Source of the DNA: Gammaproteobacteria bacterium
GTDB lineage: Bacteria; Pseudomonadota; Gammaproteobacteria; Steroidobacterales; XN24
Assembly (NCBI GenBank): GCA_024640085.1
Contig: JAHEFR010000020.1
Location: 1-47,545 of the forward strand
Direction of reading: 5' to 3'
Length of the DNA: 47,545 nt
In this document: piece after piece, positions 1 to 7,765 of the stretch
Layout: each line of letters starts with the position of its first letter
Position numbering within the stretch: position 1 is the first letter of the stretch
Translations under genes and position numbers: made by a program
Notes under the pieces: generated by a model
The model's input: only the letters and a program-made list of their open reading frames with translations
Databases searched by the model: none
Told to the model about the DNA's origin: nothing

Positions 1-591
1 ATCAGCGCCGGCAAGGACATCAGTCTCGAATGGACGGTTGAGGGCTCGGTCAGTTATTTCAATCTGGACGCGGAATCCGGCAATGACCAGGACCAGATTA
101 CCGCCGGCGTGGACATCCTTCGCAAGTTCAAGCAGAGCAAATATATCTCTCCCTATTTCGTCATCGGGGCGGGTTATATCGATACCGACAAGGACAAGGG
201 CGACGACGATCACGGGGCCATGGCCTCGGCAGGGTTCGGATTCCTCACCCCGGTCAGATGGCGGGGCGCGTCATTCAGGTTCGAAGGCCGGGCTCGGCAG
301 GACTTCAGCTCCGGCGGCTCCGGTTACACGGACTGGATCGCCAATTTCGGCCTCCAGTTCCCATTCGGTGCCGACTTCGAGCGAGGCACACCCAGGCCCG
401 TCAAGGAAGAGAAGGAAGCCCCGCCGCTGCCGCCAAGCACCCTGCCCGAAGCCACCTTCCCGCCCACCGATGCCTCAGAGACGGACAGTGATGGCGACGG
501 GGTGCCAGACGACAAGGACATGTGCGGAGGCAGCCCCGTGATCAGGCCTGTGGACAAGTTCGGCTGCGCAACGAACGAGACAGGATCCTAG
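1..591 (+). CDS. Outer-membrane beta-barrel protein, OmpA-like (5' end outside window)
   Basis: The reading frame is open from the first base, so the N-terminus and signal peptide lie outside the window; 196 codons are visible. The first ~125 residues show alternating hydrophobic/polar strands with aromatic ends, typical of a small transmembrane beta-barrel (for example YISPYFVIGAGYID, WIANFGLQFPFG). A proline-rich linker (KEEKEAPPLPPSTLPE) follows. A calcium-binding thrombospondin type-3-like repeat (DSDGDGVPDDKD) and a Cys-containing tail (VDKFGCATNE) end the protein. In OmpA/OprF relatives this repeat region normally leads into a peptidoglycan-binding OmpA domain. Here a stop codon comes directly after it, so that domain is absent. 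The product is probably a structural porin. It converges on the glycosyltransferase gene at 723. The barrel call is by composition and pattern only. Confidence 0.75.
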   Translation: MSAGKDISLEWTVEGSVSYFNLDAESGNDQDQITAGVDILRKFKQSKYISPYFVIGAGYIDTDKDKGDDDHGAMASAGFGFLTPVRWRGASFRFEGRARQDFSSGGSGYTDWIANFGLQFPFGADFERGTPRPVKEEKEAPPLPPSTLPEATFPPTDASETDSDGDGVPDDKDMCGGSPVIRPVDKFGCATNETGS

Positions 592-722
592 GGCGCCTCT
601 TCCTAATCGGGAGCCGTCTTCCGGGGCACCCCGACCGGACCGACCAAATGGGAGGCCCCCCGGCGACGCCCTCGGATTGGACGAGTCCCCTTCTTCCGCC
701 TGGCCGATAGAGTTAACAGGCC

Positions 723-2519
723 CTAGCGGAAACGGTACATCAGGTAACCCGTCTCGCCGACCGGCTCCCATCCCGGCGGCGCGAGCCCGGTTGGAACGGG
801 CTCTGCAACCACAGCTCTGACTCCCGTCCCGGCCAATGCCTGCAACACCGCGTCCTGCGTGTCCGCAGCAGCCTGCCAGAAGTCAGCCATGTCCTCGGGA
901 TGAATCTCCGCAACGATTCTCAGCCGGGCGAGCCTGGCCCAATAAGCGGAAAAGGAATATCCGATGAATGCTACGTCGTCTCCGTTGTGGACCCCCTGGC
1001 TCAGGATCGCCTCCGCAATCGCCGGATGATCGGCCTTGTGTCCGTCGGAAAACTGCCCTTGCGGCGCGCCCGATTCAGAAAGCGGAGAGAACCCGGAAAT
1101 TGCGGCCATGCCCTCCAGGTTCAGCGTCGCGATGTTTATCCAGACGAACAGGATCAACATCGCGCTGCCAAGGTTCAGCAATCTGCGGAGCTGCTGGCCA
1201 TCGGGCAGCTGAATAACACTAAGTAGACCAGCCCAGAGCAGCACCACGAAAGGTGCGATATACCGCGTGGTCACGTGGACAAGGGAGTACAGGCCGAAGG
1301 CAGCAGCAGCCCACAAGGCGAGAAGCACGCCCGCCCCGACCCCGCGTGGCGATCGCGCCGCCCAAGGGGTCATCAGCAACAGGAGTACTGCAATGGCCAG
1401 GAATCCGCCCTGGGTGCGGACAAACAGGTCGAAATAGGCCATCCCCTGCGTGGTGACCGCCCGCGCCAATGCGGCAACCCCGACGGTCGGCTTCAGTCCG
1501 GCGGTCCAGTAACCAGGGTCGTAGGACATGGGGTAGGTGCCGCCCACCGGCCCGGAGAACTCGTAGACCGGAGGGGCGTCAAAGATCTTCCTCGGCGAAT
1601 GCTCAGGCACGCCATCCAGCCGCTCCAGAACCGGGTGGAAATTTGGATACGGCATCTCGTTAACGTGCTTCAGTAATGTGAAGCGACCGACATCGCTGAA
1701 AGTGAAGTGACCGTACTTCGTCGATAATGCGGCCATGAACGGCCCGGCGATGAGCAGAAAGGCAATCGCGATCACACCCAGCCTCCTCATTCTTCCAAGA
1801 TTGGCGGGGGGAATGGCGATCGTCAGGACCATCAGGACCACCGCCAGCGGCATCATGGCGGCCTTGGCCAGGTAGCCCACACCGAGGACAAATCCAAGCC
1901 CTGACGCCGTCGGGATCGAGCCGGGAGCGCGCGACAGGTGCAAAAAAAGTCCAGCCGCCAGGTAGACAAGCGCTGCTACGCACATGTCCGGGTTCACCGC
2001 CCAGATCTCGATCAGGTTGAGGGAGGACCAGATAAACAATGAGTACCCGAGGATCATCCATGCCGCCGGATGAAAGCGGATCATGGGACCACCGGCCTGC
2101 ATGCCCATATCAAGGCTCCGGGTCAGCGCCCGCCAAAAGTACTCGAAACAGACCAGCGCCACGGCAAAGACGCAGAAATTCGTGATCTGGACGGCAGGAA
2201 ACTCCCACCGGATCGAGGGCTCGAACAGGTGGATCATGGCGCCGAGAATCCAGGAGTACAGGGGACTCCAGATACCGTTGACCGCCATATCCCAGTCGCC
2301 CCGAAGCCAGGCGTCCCCCATGTCGAGGTAGTCGATACCATCCTCGTTCATGGACTGCTGCATCACCGCGACGATGGTGTGCGCGGCTGCCAGGGCAAGC
2401 GCGAGGAGTCGCAGGGCTGTACGCAACAGGGGCATCCTCGCGGCAGCCGCCGGGGGAGAAGCTGAGACGGGTTGTTCGGGAGTCTCGATCATGATCGGTC
2501 GATCATCGACGTGCGGCAC
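723..2519 (-). CDS. GT-C membrane glycosyltransferase (ArnT/PMT-like)
   Basis: A 598-residue polytopic membrane protein with roughly ten or more hydrophobic helices. The first periplasmic loop carries an acidic motif (NEDGIDYLDMGDAW, residues ~55-70), as expected for the catalytic aspartates of GT-C enzymes, which transfer sugars from polyprenyl-phosphate donors on the periplasmic side. The C-terminal ~120 residues after the last helix look soluble. The gene lies 48 bp downstream of a DPM1-like GT2 gene that could make its donor. The start is uncertain: GTG at 2519 or ATG at 2492, neither with a strong Shine-Dalgarno. The acceptor and sugar cannot be told from sequence. Confidence 0.8.
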   Translation of the reverse strand: MPHVDDRPIMIETPEQPVSASPPAAAARMPLLRTALRLLALALAAAHTIVAVMQQSMNEDGIDYLDMGDAWLRGDWDMAVNGIWSPLYSWILGAMIHLFEPSIRWEFPAVQITNFCVFAVALVCFEYFWRALTRSLDMGMQAGGPMIRFHPAAWMILGYSLFIWSSLNLIEIWAVNPDMCVAALVYLAAGLFLHLSRAPGSIPTASGLGFVLGVGYLAKAAMMPLAVVLMVLTIAIPPANLGRMRRLGVIAIAFLLIAGPFMAALSTKYGHFTFSDVGRFTLLKHVNEMPYPNFHPVLERLDGVPEHSPRKIFDAPPVYEFSGPVGGTYPMSYDPGYWTAGLKPTVGVAALARAVTTQGMAYFDLFVRTQGGFLAIAVLLLLMTPWAARSPRGVGAGVLLALWAAAAFGLYSLVHVTTRYIAPFVVLLWAGLLSVIQLPDGQQLRRLLNLGSAMLILFVWINIATLNLEGMAAISGFSPLSESGAPQGQFSDGHKADHPAIAEAILSQGVHNGDDVAFIGYSFSAYWARLARLRIVAEIHPEDMADFWQAAADTQDAVLQALAGTGVRAVVAEPVPTGLAPPGWEPVGETGYLMYRFR

Positions 2520-2567
2520 GCTGTCGCACCGGGACGCACCCAGTCAATGCCCCGGCCCTCGATGTAC

Positions 2568-3506
2568 TCAATCCCAGGGCTCCTCGAAACGCTCCTTGCG
2601 AAGCTCGGTAACCTGGTCCACCACCAGGCCAATGAGGATGATGAGCAGTCCCGATATCACGACCGTACCGGCAAGCGTGGGGAAGCCCTGCCCCTTGATC
2701 AGAGCCACGGCAAGACCATAGATCAAGCCCGGCAACATCAGCCCGAGTCCAAGGATAGAGAACACCCTCAACGCATCGAACAGGACGACCATACGGACGA
2801 CATGCTTGAGAGTCGATGCACCATCTGCCATCAGACGGATCTTGGATGTCCCCTTGCGCTCCCTCGTCTGTATCGGCACGAAGCCGACCCGGTAGCCCCG
2901 CTCGAGCAGAAGGAGCGTCGTGTTGGTGGAGGCCGGAAATCCATCCGGCAACAGATGGACGTACCGGCGGATAAGCCTGCGAGGGAAACATTGGAGGCCG
3001 GAATTGAGATCCGGAATCTCCTCGCCACTGAGGGACTCGGCGAGCATCTTCAGGAGCCACTTACCGAGCAGCCGCTCGATCGTCTGGGACGATCCGGGAC
3101 CACGGGCGCCGATGGCCGCGTCGTATTCACCGTGTATCACCGGCCGGGCCACGGCCACCAGGTCGCCGGGGCGATGCTGGCCGTCACCGTCGAACCAGGC
3201 CACGAATTCCCGGGAGGCTGCCCGCATACCGGATTTCAATGCCGCGCCATAGCCCCGGTTGCGGGCATGGGTGATGCCGACGATATCTTGCATTTCAGAC
3301 AGGATTCTGGCGGTGCCGTCGCCGGAGCCATCGTCCACGACGACGATCTCGGCCGATGGCATTGCCGCGCGCAGCTCTTCCAGGGTCTCCCTGATCGAGA
3401 GCTCTTCATTGAACACCGGCACGACGACGGAAAGCGCCGAAAATTCCGTGTCATGTCCGCCACTCACGGTGTCCTTGCTGCCATCAGTGAGTCTCGAATC
3501 CGGCAT
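2568..3506 (-). CDS. Family 2 glycosyltransferase, polyprenyl-phosphate sugar synthase-like (DPM1/GtrB type)
   Basis: A 312-residue protein with an N-terminal GT-A domain and two C-terminal hydrophobic helices. Visible GT2 motifs are VVVPVFNEE (nucleotide-sugar binding), DDGSGDGT, the catalytic metal-binding WFDGDGQHRPGD, and a late ERKGTSKI segment typical of dolichyl/undecaprenyl-phosphate mannose or glucose synthases. These enzymes move a hexose from a nucleotide sugar to a polyprenyl phosphate on the cytoplasmic face. The start at 3506 is chosen because AGGAG lies about 6 nt upstream of the ATG; the frame is open further upstream to 3575 but that stretch is not GT2-like. It is probably co-transcribed with the GT-C gene at 723-2519. 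Confidence 0.85.
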   Translation of the reverse strand: MPDSRLTDGSKDTVSGGHDTEFSALSVVVPVFNEELSIRETLEELRAAMPSAEIVVVDDGSGDGTARILSEMQDIVGITHARNRGYGAALKSGMRAASREFVAWFDGDGQHRPGDLVAVARPVIHGEYDAAIGARGPGSSQTIERLLGKWLLKMLAESLSGEEIPDLNSGLQCFPRRLIRRYVHLLPDGFPASTNTTLLLLERGYRVGFVPIQTRERKGTSKIRLMADGASTLKHVVRMVVLFDALRVFSILGLGLMLPGLIYGLAVALIKGQGFPTLAGTVVISGLLIILIGLVVDQVTELRKERFEEPWD

Positions 3507-3747
3507 CTCGCTCCTAGCGGGGCAAATGGCTATGCCCCGATGTGGCCCATTGCCCCGGGGTGGCCCGATAACCATGCGGCCCGACTAGTCTAAACCGTGT
3601 CGCAGACTTCTGCGTACATCTTGCTTAGGATGCGACAGATCGCGTTGCCAATGCCGGGAAGCCCGGATACCGGCAGCAGCTATCGGGATCGCCACCAATG
3701 CTCGCTCATGGCTACATCGAGGGACAGGACATCGGTCGCAATTTGCG

Positions 3748-5001
3748 CTAGGGCGATAACTCCTTGTTGAGGATCGAGGCGATTCTGGCACTGGCGCGGG
3801 GGCCATAATGACTGCCGTCGTAGCCGTAATCGAGGTCCTCCGTTGCCTTCGACATCGCTGGCAGAAGATCGACTGTCGTCAGTCCGCTCTGGCGCAGACG
3901 GCCGACCGTATCGCTCCAGTAGTTCCCGAAGTCGGAGTAATCTGCAGCAGTCCTCACGTCGTCGTGAGTCGGCATGACGATCACCGCCAGGTCCGCGCCA
4001 CGCTTCGTTGCCTCCTCGCCCGCCGATCGAAAAATCTTCCGCACCGTTCGCCAAGCCTCTGATTCCGGATCGTAAAAGGCCTGTCGGCGAATTTCCTGGA
4101 GCCTCCTTTTTCCGCGGTAGGCCGCGACCAGCCTGGCCGACACCAGCAGGTCATGAGCCTTCTCGGGTTCATAGAGCATTGGCAGGTAGAAACGGTCGAA
4201 CTGTCGCAGATGCGCGCTCAGGACGGCCGATAGCTGCGGGAAATTCTGCGCATAAAGTGTCTCGACATCAGCGTACGGCGACCGGGCGAGACCCAGCTCA
4301 TTTCCGTCGGGATAGAAACGTGGAAGCACGGCGAAGGAATGCCACGGCTCGGCAAGACTACGGATGGTGTTCACATCCCGCCAGAGATCGGCCGTCGGCA
4401 GAAAGACGAAGGCGACGACGTCATGTGGTACCCGGTCGGCGACTACAAGGTATCGAAGCAGGCTCTGTGCCATGCCGTAACCGTCGACGCCGAAATTCAC
4501 CGCCTCGCGGTCCGGATCGAGACCGTCGAGCTTGTATACCCAGGTGTCTTCCTGAGGCAGGCGACTGCCCTGGGTGAATGACTCACCGAAGAAAAGCGAC
4601 CGACGGACTGGCGTTCCTGACCCAGTTCCTGCCGCAAGATCCTTGTCGTAGCGCGCCCCCACATTATTGGTCCGCCACCAGCCGTTGGTCGAAGCGCTGT
4701 TCTCCTGTGGCACATACCCCACCAGTGGGTCCGAACGCACGATCCCCCAGAGATCGCTGCTCGTGATCTGCTGGCCGTCGACGATCAGACCCTCGTAGGG
4801 CGTATCTGGATCGACCGGGTGCGGTGACGGCGACGGGATCACCGACCGCGGCGGGAGAATAACCCCCAGAAGGATGTCTTCATCTGCGGGCGACTTCTGA
4901 AGCAGCCCCCGGGCAGCCAATTCGAACAACAGCAGGCCGACGAGGACGGCGCCGCCGAGAAGCGCCAGGCCGGCCAGGACCCCTGTTTTTCTTGGCCTCA
5001 A
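3748..5001 (-). CDS. Membrane-anchored SGNH/GDSL-type hydrolase-like protein, paralogue 1
   Basis: A 417-residue protein with one N-terminal transmembrane anchor (residues ~8-30) and a periplasmic SGNH-like domain. The nucleophile block reads LFFGESFTQGSRLPQED, with the usual GDS replaced by GES. The C-terminal block is YDGSHYGP, containing the D-x-x-H of the catalytic Asp/His. Overall it resembles AlgX/AlgJ-like O-acetyltransferases, but no family can be assigned by eye. It is clearly paralogous to the protein at 14080-15387: both share VNFGVDGY, ADLWR.(V/I)NT and SPYAD.(.)E blocks in the same order. The start is TTG at 5001, preceded by GAGGGA about 8 nt upstream. Likely role: acyl transfer or removal on the glycan made by this cluster (inference). 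Confidence 0.7.
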   Translation of the reverse strand: MRPRKTGVLAGLALLGGAVLVGLLLFELAARGLLQKSPADEDILLGVILPPRSVIPSPSPHPVDPDTPYEGLIVDGQQITSSDLWGIVRSDPLVGYVPQENSASTNGWWRTNNVGARYDKDLAAGTGSGTPVRRSLFFGESFTQGSRLPQEDTWVYKLDGLDPDREAVNFGVDGYGMAQSLLRYLVVADRVPHDVVAFVFLPTADLWRDVNTIRSLAEPWHSFAVLPRFYPDGNELGLARSPYADVETLYAQNFPQLSAVLSAHLRQFDRFYLPMLYEPEKAHDLLVSARLVAAYRGKRRLQEIRRQAFYDPESEAWRTVRKIFRSAGEEATKRGADLAVIVMPTHDDVRTAADYSDFGNYWSDTVGRLRQSGLTTVDLLPAMSKATEDLDYGYDGSHYGPRASARIASILNKELSP

Positions 5002-5321
5002 GGTATCATTCCCTCTCTCCGGCCCTCATACCCGGGTTCCGTTCAGGCACCGCACGGAATGCCCCGGTGGCGCGATCGAGCGCCCGCTTCACACAGCAGG
5101 CTCGGGACTGGCGATCCTTCCTTAGGCGGCTTGATCCTGCGACCGCCCCCCTTACTGCCTGCCATGCATCCAAGGTGCTGATAGTGGCGTCAGGACCCCC
5201 GTGCATGGTGCTTTCCGTAGTACCTCAGGCCGTATCAGACAAGCCCCGCTCTCCGGGACTCGGGAGAAGACCCGTCGGATGCGTCGCCAAGCTCCGATAG
5301 GAAGATCTGCCCGCAGACACC
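5002..5321. other. Intergenic stretch, no gene recognised
   Basis: These 320 bases separate the SGNH gene from the GMC oxidoreductase gene, both on the minus strand. Open frames on both strands show no recognisable domain or good start signal. No hairpin with a T-run was seen. The stretch presumably holds the promoter for the SGNH gene, but I cannot point to convincing -35/-10 boxes. Confidence 0.4.
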
Positions 5322-6908
5322 TTACGCATCGCCCAGCGTCCCCTGCCCCGCCAGGCCCTTGAGATGATCGGCAAGCCGGATAGCGAGGGCGGCAATCGTC
5401 AGGGTCGGGTTCGCATATCCACAGGTCGGAAACACCGAGCTGCTGGCCACGTACAGATTGCGCATTCCATGGATCCTGCAGTTGCTGTCCACCACGCCGG
5501 TTCGGGGATCCGAACTCATCCGCGTCGTCCCCATATGATGTCCGAACCAGCTGAGATTCCTGCTCCAGGCGTCGCTGTCTTCCAGCAGAAGGTCATTTAT
5601 CTTTACACGGCCCATTCCGAGACGACCGAACTCCTGAGCCAGAAGATTGACCGTCTGTTGGACAGTGGCCCGTTCAAGTTCTCCGACGTTCCAGTCCAGT
5701 CTGACCCGGGGCATCCCCAATTCGTCGAGTTCATCAGTCAGAGTCACCCTGTTGGCGGCGTTTGGCGCCACCTCCGTCCGGGCGATCAACCCGAAGCCTC
5801 TCACCGGGCCCTCCTTGGCCCGCATGTAGCTTTCCTTGAGCACGTCGTCGAGATCACGAAGGACCCGCCAGATGTGCTCACCGGTGTTGTCCGGCCACTG
5901 TCCTGATTCGAAGGCCCGCGCGAATTTATTCAATGAGTCCATGCCTTCACTGGGCTGATGGTAGATGGATCCGTGCAAGGCGATGCTGCAATTGAGAATC
6001 CCGAGTCTCTCCTGAGCCTCCGGGCTCGGTCCCCACCCGAGGACGATCCTCTCGGAATCAAAATCTCGTTCGTAATAAGGACGGAGCAATTCCCGATCCA
6101 CGGAAAACAAGACGCCTCCCGCATCAGGATGCGGATGTTCCATGAAGTAACGCCCGACAAGATCATTCTGGTTGCCGACTCCGTTCGGCTGGCGCCGTCG
6201 CGAGGCGAGAAGCAGACGGGCAGTCTCTATCCCGCCACATGCAAGGACATACACTTTCGCTTTCGCGACCGCCTTCCTTCCGTAGAGATCCTGCAGGACG
6301 ATCCCTGTTACCGACGATCCATCCAGATCGGTTTCTATCTCCGTCGCATTGGCATGCAGCACGACACTCGTGTTCCTGGCGGTCTCCAGCTCATCCAGGT
6401 AGGTGACCCCGAATACCGTCGGAGGACTGAGCTGCCACATGGAGTGTCGGAGCTTGTCCGGATCCAGGGATAGCGGCTGAGCGGAACCGAAATCCCACTC
6501 GCGGACGTCATAGCGGTATCGTCCCAGCTCGAATAACGGTTGGGCCCGATAGTAGAAGGGTTCCAGATCGGAAAAATCGATTGGCCACCCGCTGTCGGCC
6601 ACCCAGTTCCTCGGTTCGAAGTCAGATTCGTCCAGTGGCGCGGACCAGCCGCCCCAGACATACGTGGTACCGCCGAATATCCGGTATCTCGATTTGTGCA
6701 GCTTGAAGTCACCGCGCTCATTGATCCCGCGATAGAGATTCTGGGTCTCCTTCTCGAAGTCGAGACCACCGCTCTCGACGAGCAGAACCCGCAGACCGGT
6801 GCTCTCCATCTCTTTCGCGATGGCGATACCGGCCGGACCGGCGCCGACGACGCAGATATCCGCTTCGAGCTGACTTTGCGCGGGAATCTCTTCGAAACGG
6901 GCCAGCAT
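5322..6908 (-). CDS. GMC-family FAD-dependent oxidoreductase
   Basis: A 528-residue flavoprotein. The N-terminal Rossmann motif is DICVVGAGPAGIAIAKEM (residues ~18-35), followed by the acidic end of strand 2 (LLVESGG). A substrate-cap region lies in the middle. The C-terminal GMC signature includes WFGHHMGTTRMS and CGYANPTLTIAALAIRLAD, which hold the catalytic His and the His/Asn partner. The family oxidises alcohols, sugars or sugar acids. It starts 3 nt after the stop of the Tat-signal gene at 6912-7325, so the two are probably translated together. It has no export signal of its own, so if it acts in the periplasm it would have to ride out with that partner, as in fructose and gluconate dehydrogenases. 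The substrate is unknown. Confidence 0.88.
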   Translation of the reverse strand: MLARFEEIPAQSQLEADICVVGAGPAGIAIAKEMESTGLRVLLVESGGLDFEKETQNLYRGINERGDFKLHKSRYRIFGGTTYVWGGWSAPLDESDFEPRNWVADSGWPIDFSDLEPFYYRAQPLFELGRYRYDVREWDFGSAQPLSLDPDKLRHSMWQLSPPTVFGVTYLDELETARNTSVVLHANATEIETDLDGSSVTGIVLQDLYGRKAVAKAKVYVLACGGIETARLLLASRRRQPNGVGNQNDLVGRYFMEHPHPDAGGVLFSVDRELLRPYYERDFDSERIVLGWGPSPEAQERLGILNCSIALHGSIYHQPSEGMDSLNKFARAFESGQWPDNTGEHIWRVLRDLDDVLKESYMRAKEGPVRGFGLIARTEVAPNAANRVTLTDELDELGMPRVRLDWNVGELERATVQQTVNLLAQEFGRLGMGRVKINDLLLEDSDAWSRNLSWFGHHMGTTRMSSDPRTGVVDSNCRIHGMRNLYVASSSVFPTCGYANPTLTIAALAIRLADHLKGLAGQGTLGDA

Positions 6909-6911
6909 GTC

Positions 6912-7325
6912 TCAACTACTCGAACAGGTCGCAGCGAGAGCGCACAGCCGGGCTTCCGTTCGGGCCAGGAGCCAGCCGTCTATTTCCACCAGGTCGCCGC
7001 GAATATAGTCCTGCCGGCGCAGGACCCGCAATCGGGCGGTCAATCGCGACGCAGTCTCGGGGAACATCGAAAAGTCTTCGCCGAAAAGCGTCGCGATCAG
7101 CCACGCAGGGGATGACTCCTGGGGAACCTTTTTCAGATATCTGCGACCGACCGCGACTGGAGCCACGGCGTCATTCGGGAATAGACTGCCGATAAAGCGC
7201 GTAAACCCGGCACGATCACTGCGTAGCCGGACACCCGACACGATGACGATGACACCCGCGACCAGGCCGCCGAGAAATCGCCGACGTGACGTGAAAGCGC
7301 GTCTTTTCTTAGGTGAGCTGCTCAT
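6912..7325 (-). CDS. Tat-signal small subunit of GMC dehydrogenase (gluconate 2-dehydrogenase subunit 3-like)
   Basis: A 137-residue protein with a twin-arginine signal: a basic n-region, the motif TSRRRFLGG, then a hydrophobic core (LVAGVIVIVSGV). The mature part is short and includes FIGSLFPND, a pattern seen in gluconate 2-dehydrogenase subunit 3 and related small subunits that pair with GMC flavoproteins. It lies directly upstream of the GMC gene with a 3-nt gap. The start at 7325 (ATG) gives a normal Tat n-region. An upstream in-frame ATG at 7385 (GTG at 7388) would add about 20 residues and has only a badly spaced AGGGG. No cytochrome c subunit is encoded nearby, so the electron acceptor is unclear. 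Confidence 0.65.
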   Translation of the reverse strand: MSSSPKKRRAFTSRRRFLGGLVAGVIVIVSGVRLRSDRAGFTRFIGSLFPNDAVAPVAVGRRYLKKVPQESSPAWLIATLFGEDFSMFPETASRLTARLRVLRRQDYIRGDLVEIDGWLLARTEARLCALAATCSSS

Positions 7326-7765
7326 CGATCGATCAGGTCGCCCGGGGCTGCTGGATCCGCGGTCACCGAGGCACGCGGGGCCCATCACCCCTTTTCACCA
7401 GGCGCGAGGGCCCACAGGCAGCGCTTCCCGCAAGTTTGGCCCCTTCAGACTGATCTCCTGGTCCGCGGCATTCCGGCAAAATTTCAGACATGAGTTTCCG
7501 CCCAACATGAGGCAGTGTATGTGATAGCGATCCCATATTGCCTTTCGGCATGTCTGTATTCTTCCCCACAGGAGATCCCGTGACGCAATTCCAGCCCGGA
7601 TTCTGCCAGCACCCACTTGCCTTGCCTAGCCGCAACTGCGGCCTGCATGCGACACTCCTCCAGGCACGCGACACGCATTGGACGGTCAGGGACAACTGAA
7701 GATAGTAATGCCGGGACCACGGTGATCGAAGCGCACACAGCTTGCCATTAACAGGACATCTTGCG
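7326..7765. other. Intergenic region between divergent genes, no gene recognised
   Basis: About 440 bases separate the leftward Tat/GMC pair from the rightward GT-C gene. Short open frames exist on both strands but none has a recognisable product, codon pattern or ribosome binding site. The region should hold two divergent promoters. I see no clear boxes, repeats or RNA structure. Confidence 0.4.

Noticed and set aside
2472-3593. 373-codon open frame on the plus strand opposite the GT2 gene
   Set aside because: The opposite strand encodes clear GT2 motifs with a good Shine-Dalgarno. This frame has none.
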